Assembly: GCF_000220395.1 (NCBI RefSeq)
Contig: NW_004085963.1
Coordinates: 1 to 64,000, forward strand
Source: Ichthyophthirius multifiliis
Taxonomy: Eukaryota; Ciliophora; Oligohymenophorea; Hymenostomatida
DNA: 64,000 nucleotides
Direction of reading: 5' to 3'
In this document: in pieces, positions 39,845 to 51,668 of the stretch
How the letters are laid out: each line of letters opens with the position of its first letter
Numbering within the stretch: the first letter of the stretch is position 1
Program-made: the position numbers and the translations under genes
Notes under the pieces: model-generated
Database searches by the model: none
Told to the model about the DNA's origin: nothing
Seen by the model: the letters and a program-made list of their open reading frames with translations, nothing else

Positions 39845-41287
39845 TCATAAAAATTCTAAATCAAGTTCAAGTCCTGTAGTATCAAAAGGAATTGAAATAG
39901 CCGCAAAAGTCGAAATAATTGAAAATAATGCAAAAAGCAAAAAAGGGCCTGTAACCCTAATATGAAATCCTTAATAACATATCCAAGGCATAATCACGCC
40001 TCCAAATCTTCCTATAATACTTGATGTTGCAATAGCAAAAGACCTTAAATCAGTTTTGTAAGTTTCACTCGAATAAGCACCTACAACACACCAACCAGTC
40101 TAGACAAGTAATTTACTAATACAAATAAAAAATATAAATGGAGTAGTTTAAAAATATAAAAGAAGAAAAATAACAAAATTTAAAGTTTAAATAATTATTA
40201 GACTATTTTTTCTACCAAAACTGGGATTATCAATAATTATAAATGCCAGAAAATTCGCTCCGATTTAAAATAAAGTAATAAGTATGTAATTTTAGCCCAA
40301 ACTATATTCCAATTAATGAAAAATAATAGGAAGGACAAAATTTGAACCATAAGAAAATAAAGTTTAACAAAAATATAAAATCCCTACAATAATTGTGACT
40401 TTTCTATATTTATTAAATAAATTTTATATTTTATAAAGAATTTCTTAATTTTAATTCATATTAAAACTTAATTATGCCCATTTTTTAAGATTTTATTTCT
40501 CATTTTCGGTTAATTGTATATTCTATCTGTTTATTTAGTAAATTTTATTTATTTCATCAAAACCCTTCTCATATTATTTCATGTATAAAAGATATCGAGG
40601 AGATTCAATTAAATAAAATTTACATAAAATATATGTTATTAAACATGGAAGTGAGCAAAAAATTAATAATCCTTTTATATTTCCGTCAGTAGAGTCCTTA
40701 TTCATAAAAATAAGCATTAAAAAACTCAAAAATAACTCTCCTAATCCAAAAGAAAGAGAAATCATACCTACGGCTTTTCCCCTCATTTCGACATGGGTCA
40801 CTTCTGAAATATAAGTAAAACATGTGGGTAATGATATTGCTGTTAGGAAACTATATATAGTTCTTAATATAGTAAAAATAGTGAAATTAGGAGCAAATGA
40901 GGAAATTAATCCAAACATAAATTGACCTATATTTGATATTTCTATGGTTTTTTTTCTACCTATTTTATCCGAAAAATAACCTGAAAATATTGGCCCTAGC
41001 ATAAATCCAAGAAATATAAAAGTTCCATATGTTATCTATTGATCACTTTTTACTCCCCATTTTTTTTCAAATGCGGGAAATAACATTGAGCCTACTAGTA
41101 TTTCTATGGCATCTCCAAAAATACTCATTGATATTGCGATAAAAGACAATGTATTAAATTTACCCCAACCAATTTTTCTTAAAAGATTATCAAAAAAAAC
41201 GTTCTGGTTTGTATCTATTTTTATATTCTTATTTAACTTCACTAAATTTGGAGATATGGCTTCTTAGTCCATTTCAAAACTTTGCAT
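39845..41287 (-). CDS. MFS transporter, SVOP/SLC22-like
   Basis: This is a membrane transporter of the major facilitator superfamily. It is a single-exon frame of 481 codons with TGA, starting MQSFEMDQEAI. The 12-TM layout is visible. TM1 is LSFIAISMSIFGDAIEILVG, preceded by GWGKF as in SVOP/SV2-type proteins. The loop 2-3 signature GYFSDKIGRKK is the MFS motif with Asp and Gly-Arg-Lys. TM4 carries the conserved Arg (ILRTIYSFLTAISLP). The segment FYLIESPRYLLYMK after TM6 matches the PESPRYL motif that precedes the central loop. The C-terminal half includes LLVQTGWCVVGAYSSETYKT, equivalent to the YTAE/SELYPT region after TM9-10. The substrate cannot be told; organic ions, nucleotides or sugars are all possible. 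It has the usual family length, with no lesion. Confidence 0.88.
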
Positions 41288-41358
41288 TTTTATTTTTATA
41301 TAATTTTTTATTTTTTTTATAAAATTTACAAAAATAAAAAAATATTTTTAATTTATTA

Positions 41359-42095
41359 TCAAATCTTAAATTATTTTAAAATAACCGAAATATTTTCTTT
41401 GCTTTTTATAACTAAAAAAAACTATATTGAAATAATTATATTATGAAATGAAATTATATTATAGTAAATGAAAATTATAACTAAATTTAGATAGTTTATA
41501 CTTTGATTAAATTAAAGTCTATAACAAAGTTCTTTTTTGAATGTATTATAAATAAGTTTGATAAAAAATTTATATATAAAACGAATAAAACAATTCTTAT
41601 AATAATAATTATACTTTTTCAAAACAAATTATTTATCGACTGTGGTTTACTGTTCAAAACTTATTAAATATATTAATATTTTACCTATAAGAGGGTTTAT
41701 TACTTGTTATAATACTGATGCTTTGAAATATGGGTAGTCAGCTTGAATTATTTCATGTATATTTTATCTAAATTAGTAATATTTATGCATCTAAATCTAT
41801 AGTAAATACAACTTTATATGCACCGAAAAACCTTGTTATTTTATTTCAAGCTAATATCAGAAATTACTATTAGATTTTTTATTTTATGTGTCTGGTTTTT
41901 TTAAATAGAGTTTTTGGAGGAAGATCCTCTTACTTGATGGTTTTTTATTATTCGGTATTTTTCCTTTTTCAATTCTATTATTTTTTATAAGAAGTAGCTA
42001 AAAATTTTTTAATAAAAAGTTATATTTGGTTTGAAAAATATTCTTTTTGATAAAAATTATATTTTTTTTATTATTATTATTAATAAAAATAAAAA
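41359..42095 (-). CDS. Unidentified gene, 5' end unresolved
   Basis: I do not recognise the product. An exon open from about 42095 reads KYNFLLKNFSYFLQKIIELK and later NHQVRGSSSKNSIQKN. It ends at SLKQNNK, where a 35-nt intron at 41831-41797 (GTTTTTCGG...CTATAG) joins it to EIIQADYPYFKASVLQQVIN. The second exon is open to TGA 41359-41361, with exactly 145 codons between the exon start and the stop. Its distal part is Ile/Phe/Tyr-rich and could be membrane-associated or a trailer read by chance. No start Met is visible, so an upstream exon is likely missing from my model. Without the intron the region shows an in-frame TGA, which makes splicing the better explanation. Confidence 0.45.
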
Positions 42096-42316
42096 TAGTA
42101 TTTTTTTTTATTTATATATAAATAATTATTTTATTTAAAACTATAATTAAATATTTTTATCATTTTAAATAAATTTAAAAATCGGTTATTTTATTATTTT
42201 TTTCCTTATATTAATTTTTAAAATTTTTTATTTAAAAAATTAAAAATTATAAAGAGTTTTTTTTAATAATTTTTTTTATAAAGAACAAAATAAATATAAT
42301 AAAAGAATAATATTTC

Positions 42317-42408
42317 TCATTTTTTAAATGCAGAATTATTACTTATTATAGTGTTACCATTTGCACTAAACTTACTTTTATTATCTGTTACTAAAATAAA
42401 TAAAATAT

Positions 42409-42444
<36 letters not shown>

Positions 42445-43982
42445 TTAATAAAATAAACCATAAGTATTTGCTTATTTAGTTTAAGGAGTAAGGCTACCAT
42501 GTTTTTAAGAAATAGGACTATTTTTTTTACTAATATTAATTTTAGGCGTATTAAAACCTGATTAGACCTAGGTATTAAGTGAAATATTAGCATATTTTTT
42601 AGTTCCAACAATATTTTTATTTTGAATTTTAGTAGAATTTTATTAATCAACGTTATTATTATTACTCTAGATATTAACTTCAGGTTCCTAATTCTAATTA
42701 CTTTTATTTTCTTCTTTTTTGATATCTTCTAATAATTTAGCAGCCATATTTTCTTCGCAAACAAAAGGGTGATGAAACAAATCTGAAGTACTAATTCTCA
42801 AGGCAGGATCTACTTCCAGAGTTCTCATAATCACATCAATACATTCTTTTGAGAGTATTTTTTTTAATTTATTTTGGGATTTCGAATTTACCTTCTAAAA
42901 TTTTATCCATAACCTAAATATTTGAATTCGCATTAAAGGGGAAATCACCAACTAACATTACATATAAAATAACTCCCATAGACCATACATCAATTGCCGA
43001 AGTTAATTATTTGATTTTTGCCGCAACCACTTCAGGAGACATATATTTGAGACTTCCACTATCTATATTATCCACATCGAATTTAGATGCAACTCCAGCA
43101 ATTCCGAAATCTACGATTTTTATTTAATCCTAATCTGGTTTTGTTAATAGAACATTTTCTAGTTTTAAATCACGATGTATTAAGTTATTTTTATGACAAT
43201 AATTCATCGCTTCAACTATTTATTTGAAATATATTCGGGCTTCTTATTCCTCGAAATTGTTTTTAGCTTCTACACGGTCAAGGAGTTCACCGCCTTCTAA
43301 ATATTCCATTATAAATACAACTTACATGTTACTTAATGTGTAACAACTCTTTATTTTTACAATGTTTTTATGGTTTAAGGATTTCACAATTTCAGCTTCT
43401 CGAAATACCATATCGATATCATTTGCATTTCCTTTTCATTTATTTTTTGTTAGTTTTTTTTTTTTTTTTTTTTTTTTTATTACCTATTGCTGATGTTTTG
43501 ATGATTTTTATTGCTACTTTTTCTTATGTTTATTTATGAATTCCTAATAAAACTTATCCGAAACCTCCTTCTCCTATTACTTTTATTAAATCATATTCTG
43601 AAAAAGTCGAATTTGCATCAAATTCTTCGCCTATTTAATTTTATTTTGAAAAAGATTTTTTTTTTTTTTTTACCATTAGAGGCATATAATACAGATTTAT
43701 CTTTCAAATATTAAATATCGTCATTAAAAATTTCTACTCCTTCATTATTGAATAAGCGTAAACACTTAAAATTTTTCATTTCTGATTTTTAATCAAGAAT
43801 TTAAGCAATACTTTATAAATTATAATTTTTTTGTATTTTCACATCACAAGGTTTCATTACTGGATCTCCATTTTTGTATATTTTTACCTTTTAATTTTTA
43901 TTTTTTTTAATTGTTATTTATTCAGTTTATTTACAATTTTTTCTTTAATAGGTAATATTATATAATCGTCTTCGTAATCCAT
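42317..43982 (-). CDS. Doublecortin-like Ser/Thr protein kinase (DCLK type)
   Basis: This CaMK-group kinase has an N-terminal doublecortin (DCX) domain, so it is expected at microtubules or cilia. Exons: 43982-43935, 43887-43674, 43630-43484, 43431-42459, 42390-42317. DCX part: KVKIYKNGDPVMKPCDV, then FKCLRLFNNEGVEIFNDD and LYASNGEEFD. Kinase part: EYDLIKVIGEGGFGQVLLG (Gly loop), VAIKIIK (VAIK lysine), HRDLKLENVLL (HRD), VDFGIAG (DFG), MSPEVVAAK (APE variant SPE), DVWSMGVILYVMLVGDFPF, and the closing Arg in MRTLEVDPALRIS. The tail is Asn/Ser-rich. All catalytic residues are present. Exon 4 carries one surplus base at an A8 run (42861-42868) between KFEIPKQIKK and LSKECIDV. The same spot could instead be spliced as a 46-nt GT-AG intron (42891-42846). 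A CDPK is excluded because no EF-hands follow. Confidence 0.9.
43454..43478. repeat. T25 (A25 on coding strand) in kinase intron 3
   Basis: A run of 25 T in the plus strand lies inside the 52-nt intron 43432-43483 of the kinase gene, so about half the intron is a homopolymer. Confidence 0.9.
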
Positions 43983-44570
43983 TTTTTTTCTATTTTTTTA
44001 AAAAAATATTTGGTTTTCTTAAATTTTAACAAAGAATGTTATTCTTTTATTTTTTCTTTTTTTATTTGTTTTATTTATTTAATTTATATTATATGTATTC
44101 TTTTTTTACTTTATTGAATTCTTTTACTGATTTTTTTTTATTTTTATGGCGATTAAAATATTAATCATAAATAGATTTTTTAATATAAAGTAATATGTAA
44201 TAAATATTAAAATAAATAAATATAATATTAATTTATAATTGTTTGTAATTATTATTATATAAATAATGATGATATATGTAAATTTTTATAAAAACTCATG
44301 AATAAATACTTGATTTTGTTTTTATCGAATTCTTTTGTTTATAATATTTTATAAATAAATAAAAAAAAAAATTATTTTAAATTTTATTAAATTTAAATAA
44401 TTTTGATAGTAGAAATTTATTAATAATTATATGTTTTTTTTTTTTATATTAAAAAAAAAAATAATTTAATATTTTAAGATTTATTTAAAATATTTAAATT
44501 TAATATTTTCTTATTTATTACTTATTTTTATATTTTTTAATAATATTAATATAAAATTATTTAAACAAAA
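43983..44570. promoter_or_regulatory. Divergent intergenic region
   Basis: 588 bases between the divergently transcribed kinase (-) and small Tim (+) genes. It is A/T-rich and must contain both promoters. No element can be named. Confidence 0.4.
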
Positions 44571-44880
44571 ATGAGTGATAAAAAATATATGATGGAATAA
44601 GAAACAAATATAGCATTTGCTAATTATATGATTTTATGTTCTAAAAAATGCGGTTTATATAATGATTTTAAATAAAAAAAATTAAATGAAAAAGAAAACA
44701 ATTGCATAAGTATTTTTTTTTTTTATTTAAAATAAATGTAAAATTAAATTAACATTAATTTTTAAAAAATAAATACATACTATTTTCATTAATTTTTTTT
44801 TTTCAAAAAAAGTTGAATGTGCCCATACATTAATGTTAAATTTACAATTTTCTTATTTATCTTAAGATTAAGAAAAATGA
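44571..44880 (+). CDS. Small Tim (Tim8/9/10/13-type) mitochondrial chaperone
   Basis: This is an intermembrane-space chaperone that escorts hydrophobic precursors to the inner or outer mitochondrial membrane. Two exons (44571-44709, 44813-44880) join in exact phase to 68 residues, the usual size of the family. The twin CX3C motif is visible: CSKKC at about residues 26-30 and CIIEC at about 48-52, separated by 17 residues (slightly longer than the usual 11-16). The start is MSDKKYMMEQETNIAFANYM, and the tail after the second motif is LMLNLQFSYLSQDQEK. The 103-nt intron (44710-44812) interrupts the second CX3C motif just after its first Cys-Ile. It lacks a presequence, as expected for this family. 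Which Tim it is cannot be decided. Confidence 0.85.
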
Positions 44881-44959
44881 TAAATATTATATTAAAAATA
44901 TAAAAAAATAAAAAAAAAAATATAAATAAAAAGTTATTTTTTTAAATATAATATATTTT

Positions 44960-46650
44960 TCATTTTATTATATCTAAGATGTCTTGTGAAAAATCTGAAA
45001 TACTATTTAATTTTTAAAAACTGTATTCTTCCAATACTTAAATCATTTCTTAATTAAATAAAATTTTAATTTATATTATTTTATTATTTTCTTTTGATTT
45101 TATTAACAAATCCAAAATTAAAATTAAGCAAGAATATATAATATCATCATTACTATTAATAAATAATTCAAATAATATTTAAATGATATTTTATTCGATA
45201 AAATATTAATAAATTTAATCAAAATATTCATAAAACTTAATTAAGAATATAAAGATGTTACAATATTCAACAATATCCTTTAACAAAAAAATATTAAAAA
45301 ATATAATAATTTATTTCAATTTTTTACATAGTATTTAGATATTTATAATTACTAAATTAAAATTTTTATTATATTGTATTTATTCATAATATATAACAAA
45401 TTAATTGATTTTTCTTTGATGATATATGTAAAAAAATGCGCAATTTATTTAGATATTCCATTTTTTTTTTCTTAGTTAAATAATTTAAATATGTTTATTC
45501 ACAAATTTTAAAAATATGTAAATCATAATTATTATCTAATATAAATTGTAAATAATCTTGCTTAATCAAAAAATTAATAATTTTTATACAAATATATTGA
45601 ATAGATTATTTATTAATTTATAAAAATTAATTTAAAAAATTTAAGAATAAATCATTTTTAGATATATATAACATGAAATCATTATTATCTTATTCTTTAA
45701 AAATAAAGAAATATAAAATTATTTAAAAATAATTATATATATTAATATATTTATATATTTATATATATTATTATTTTTTTTTAATTACATATTAATTAAT
45801 ATATTGCTAAAACACATTATTTTGTTATATTTTTTTATTTATCAAATAATTTGTTCATATAATTTATTAATATACATAAACTTTTTTTTAGATTTTTTAA
45901 TTCAATATTTTTTTACAATATACAAACATTAGTTAAAAGTAATACATATAATTCTTCAATATCTTTATTTTCAGTTTTTACATTTTATTTTAGTATATTA
46001 TAATTAAATATATCATTTATTATACATTTTGAATTATATGTTAAATTATATGATATTTTCATAATTAATTCTTTTGTTTTTTATGTAGCTTCTATGTAAT
46101 ATGTATCAATAATTTTTAAAAAACTATTTTATATTAATTATGTTTATAAATGTTCGTTTTTTAATATTTCATAATAAAGAATTTCTAGTAGTTTACACTT
46201 CCATATTTTTTTTAAATATAATAAATTATTTTATATTTTAATAAAATTTACTATAACATCTTGTTTATTTTGATTATTTTAGATTATTAATATTATTTCT
46301 TCTATATTTATATCATATGTATCTTACTCTTATTTTTATTACTTCTTGCTCGTTATTTAATTATAAAAATACGTTATTATATTATATGTATTAAATTAAT
46401 CTTCTTTCTATTATTCAATGTCCATTTTATCATTAATATAATTATTTTTTTATAAAATTTGTTCTTAAAAATTATTTTCGTAGTATTTACGGCATTGTTA
46501 TAATATTTTCTATTTTAGTTTATTTCTTTTTGTATTTTAAAATTGTTCTTTTTTTTATTATTTAAGTAAATTTTTTAACTAATTGTTATCATCTATTTTA
46601 CTTATATATTTATTATTTAAAAATTATTGTACCTTTATTAATCATTTTCA
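44960..46650 (-). CDS. Armadillo/HEAT-repeat protein, importin-alpha-like
   Basis: This helical-repeat protein resembles importin-alpha/ARM solenoids. The order is a basic Gln/Lys-rich N-terminus (LLKQQKKEQFQNTKRNKLKQ, then CRKYYENNFQEQIL), then ARM-like units such as EEIILIIQNNQNKQDVIVNF, KCKLLEILYYEILKNEHLQT, LYVLLLTNVCILQKN and ENQDIVEYCNIFIFLIKFYE. Introns at 45788-45695 and 45327-45278 join exons in phase. The frame ends at TGA 44960-44962, following QDILDIIK. A one-base change near 45390 is needed between LICYI and MNKYNIIKILIQ. The start is uncertain: a Met near 46650 is out of phase with the body. The basic N-terminus might be an IBB-like segment, but the match is weak, so nuclear import is only a suggestion. 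A plus-strand frame at 44989 is its shadow. Confidence 0.6.
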
Positions 46651-46878
46651 ATTTTTAAAAACAATGTAATTATTAAAATTTGTTATAAAAATAGATAAAA
46701 TTCTAAATTAAAAAGACACCAAAATTATTTTAATAAAATTAAAATATTTATTATATATATTTTTAAACTAATATTTTTAATTATTTATATATATATATTT
46801 TTATATAACACATTATTTTTTTATTAATTAACTTTAAATATAAAAGCTTCTAAATTTTTATATAATTTTTAATTAAAA

Positions 46879-49800
46879 TCAATCTTACTATTCACAATAT
46901 TTTAAATGATAAATTTTAAAATTATTAAAAAAAGGAATATTTCCATTATCAGACACCGACAAATTCCCAAAAGTGGGTTATTAATTATTAACGACTTCAT
47001 TTTGCAAACTACAAAGAGTATTATTAATCTTATTTCTTTACATAGCTTCACTTTCATTGCTATTTTAATCTTCTTAAATTTAATTATCGTTGCCTCCTCC
47101 GAATTTATTAAAAATTCGACTAAGCAATTATTAATAGGACTCATCTTTAACTTTTTCTATATTTTTAATAGGAAAAGGATTAAGTATTTCCTGATGTCTT
47201 TTAGTATATTATCTTGTATTTTTTCTTATAGAATTTCTGTCTTCTTTATTAATTTCTTATGAAATACTATTTGTGAAATCTTCAATATCGTTTTGTAATT
47301 TTTATCCTTATATTTTTTTAATTAGATTATTAGCTACATTTCCTCCGAAAACTTTTATATTTCCTTTTCGGATTTTCCTTTCGAATTATCCACCACCTTA
47401 TTATTATGAAATCGTTATAATGGAATTATTATTATTCTATTTTGAATTGAATTTCATTTTTTATTAATAAATTTGGAAACTATTATATTTTAGAATACAT
47501 TCTATAATATCTGTAATTTTCGTACTTTCTCAAAACAACATCATAATTGCATTAGGGAAAAAAATTTGTATAATTTCTAAGGACATCGAAATTTTAAACT
47601 GAAAAAATGTTAGTTTTATTTTCAGAACCTATAATAAAATCCGAATAATTATTTCCATCTTTTTATTACCAATCAAAAAATTATGCAAGTTTATTTTTTA
47701 ATGTTTCTTAGAGTAATTATTCATTTGAAATATTTTAAATAGAATGATTTATATTATTATGAATATTATTGTTATTATTATTATTACTTTTATATTATTC
47801 TGTTTTTTATGTATTTTATTTTATTCTTGAATTCATAGTAAAATATTACTTTGAATCTAATTTTGAATACAATGAATCCTATTTTCTTATTTTTTTTTAT
47901 TAATATTGATTATTTTCAATTTCTATATTATTATCTGTATTTTATAATTACTATTTATTTTCTTCAAACAATGAATATGAAGTTTATTTAATATAATTAA
48001 TATTATTATTTGTTTCTAATGTTTTCTTAGAAGAATTATTAGTTTAAATTGTATTTTAGGATTAAAAAGTATTTTATATTATAATCATATCTTATTAATT
48101 TTCTTTTTATTCTATTTTCTTTATTTTATCTTAATTATATTTTTTTATTTTATCTTCATCGTCATTTTTTTCTTCTTCATTAATATCTTATTCTGAAGAA
48201 TCATAATCAAAAGAACTTTCTTCTATTAAATTTTCATCGTTCATATAATCTAAGAATCCATATAACTCTTCCAATATAACCGATAATTTTTCTTAAATAA
48301 GTTCTGCTTTTTCCTATAAAATATCTTTATTTGAAAGACTTTAGAATTTTTTATGAAATCTTCTTATATATTTTTATCTATTTTATTTAATCCATTTATT
48401 TTCTTTTTTCAAAAAAGAATATCTTTTAGGTGCGAAATGTATAAAAGGACAATCTAAACATAAATGCTTCAAATCTCCACAAGAGTAACATTTTAAACCT
48501 ATTTACCTATAGTCTTATTCATTTAGAATCTTATTTTTAATCCAACAAAACTTCTCGTAATCTTCTGGATGATCTTTCAATAATTCTAAAAAACTCTATC
48601 TTTTTATTGACAATAAAGTAGTAAAATCTAATGATCTTATTGACATTTTTCTTAGACTTCCAGTAAAAAAAGATATCGAACCAAATGAATCTCCAGGTTT
48701 TAGTATTTGGATTTATTATGTATAGTATTATTTATCACTAAACTAGTCTATAAAGACTTCCACTTGACCTTTTTCAATAAAATAAATGCAAGAATCATCC
48801 CTTCCACATTCTACTGTTATTACTTCTTCGGGAGTTATTCTACTTTCCTTTATTAAAGGGACAGTTAGTCTAATGACACTTTCACTGAAATTATTTCGAA
48901 AGACTACAGAGTCTTTCAAAACTAAATTATTAGCTTCTAAGGCCAATAAATCTTTTAAATTATCACTTAATTATCCTATTATTTTTTCTTCTTATTCTGT
49001 ATCTCTATATTTTTTTATTTTAGAGAAAAAAATTAGTATAAATTATATACCTATTTTTTTCTTCTCTCCAATAATATTATAAATATTCTCTAATTTCAAA
49101 TTATAATTCTTTAGATACTTTCTTCAAATGCATATAATTACTAATTCTATAAATCATTTCCTTCAACTCTTTTTCCTATTTAAAAAGCAATTCAAAAATA
49201 CTTCCTATTTAATTAACTGCATAAGCAAACACTCCGCAAGAAACTAACATAGTAATTATACACAATACATATTCTTTCGGGTTAGTGGGTAAAACATCAC
49301 CGTATCCTACAGTAATCATAGTCACTGTGGAAAAATAATATGCTAGTAAATATTAAAAATACCATTGTTAATCTTAATAGTTTTATTTTATCAACCAAGA
49401 TTATTTAGTTTCCCCTATAGCTATATAAATCCAAATACAAGAAAATATATGTGTTATAAACAATACTGTAGTAAGAAGTTTTATTAAAGAAACTAATTAT
49501 TATTAAGTAGGTGTTAAATGAAAATATTCTTCTAGTTTTCTCATTATAAGTTTAACTCTTCCGTTTTTTAAAAATTATAAAAGCATCAGAATTCTCCATA
49601 TACCATTCAATTATACTACAAAATAGTCTATAAGTACAGGAATATTAGATAATAAATCTGCTACTAAATGTTTTTTGATATAATGCTTGAAAATTAAATA
49701 TCGGTCTTAAATTTATACACCTTTTTCGAAATATGTAGTGTTTAAACAGAGTAGATTGTCGATTAAAAAACTAGAATTCCCATATTGAACAGGTAATCGG

Positions 49801-50296
49801 ATATGTATGTCCCCAATCCTTTTTAAAATGTCATTTATAAAGGAATCGCATAATAGAACATTAAAATGTATAAAAGTTAGATTATGTCCCAACCTATTAG
49901 GAAGGAATTTGAAGCGGAAAATAATGGAAATTTCATTAATATTTTAGAGAAAATAGATGTTTTTTCCTCATCTAGGACTGTATAACGATTTTTCGACGCT
50001 TTTTTTTAATCTTTATGAGAGTTTATACTACCTTTGATATTATTTTCGGCTAAAGATATGTCTCTTATGAGACTTTTATGTTATTTTGTTAGTTATTTTT
50101 AGCGATTATAGTATGTGTATTTGCGTAATTTTTATATAAAAAATTTAAGGCTGAGGAGCTTTAAAGCGTAACGTTGGTCGTCTATTTATTGAAGTTTAAA
50201 TAATGCTTTGTCTACTTTTTATGTTAAAACTTAATCTCTTATGTCGCCGAAATAATTATTCCGTTATGTCTATTATTAATGAATATCCTCATGCAT
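46879..50296 (-). CDS. Voltage-gated K+ channel with cyclic-nucleotide-binding domain
   Basis: This is a plasma or ciliary membrane potassium channel of the EAG/HCN/CNG-like ciliate group. TM segments run from S1 (GWDIIQLLYILMFYYAIPL) to S6. The pore has the filter TMITVGYGDVLP near 49270, and S6 is CIITMLVSCGVFAYAVNQIG. A C-linker (EKELKEMIYRISNYMHLKKV) and a 46-nt intron (49050-49005) precede the cNBD, which reads CGRDDSCIYFIEKGQVEVFI and PGDSFGSISFFTGSLRK. The usual cassette Arg-Ala is replaced, so ligand binding may be weak. After the cNBD is CYSCGDLKHLCLDCPFIH, a zinc-knuckle-like Cys/His cluster known from ciliate channels, then an Asn/Gln-rich tail to TGA 46879-46881. Phase changes at an A6 run near 49766 and near 47395 need checking. 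A protein-like upstream frame (MQQTQNGELENIQ at 50580) may be a first exon. Confidence 0.88.

Positions 50297-51668
<1,372 letters not shown>

Noticed and set aside
40574-41242. Two separate short minus-strand transporters
   Set aside because: They are pieces of one MFS gene; the TAG or TAA codons between them are Gln in this code.
41359-42095. Pseudogene with in-frame TGA beside the MFS transporter
   Set aside because: A 35-nt GT-AG intron removes the TGA and joins both frames, so a normal spliced gene is the simpler reading.
44989-45419. Plus-strand frame MSCEKSEILFNFQKLYSS
   Set aside because: The minus strand of the same stretch continues the ARM-repeat protein through two introns. The plus frame also fails a phase check.
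48786-49082. Plus-strand 98-residue frame with a Ser/Leu-rich sequence
   Set aside because: Antisense of the K+-channel cyclic-nucleotide-binding domain.
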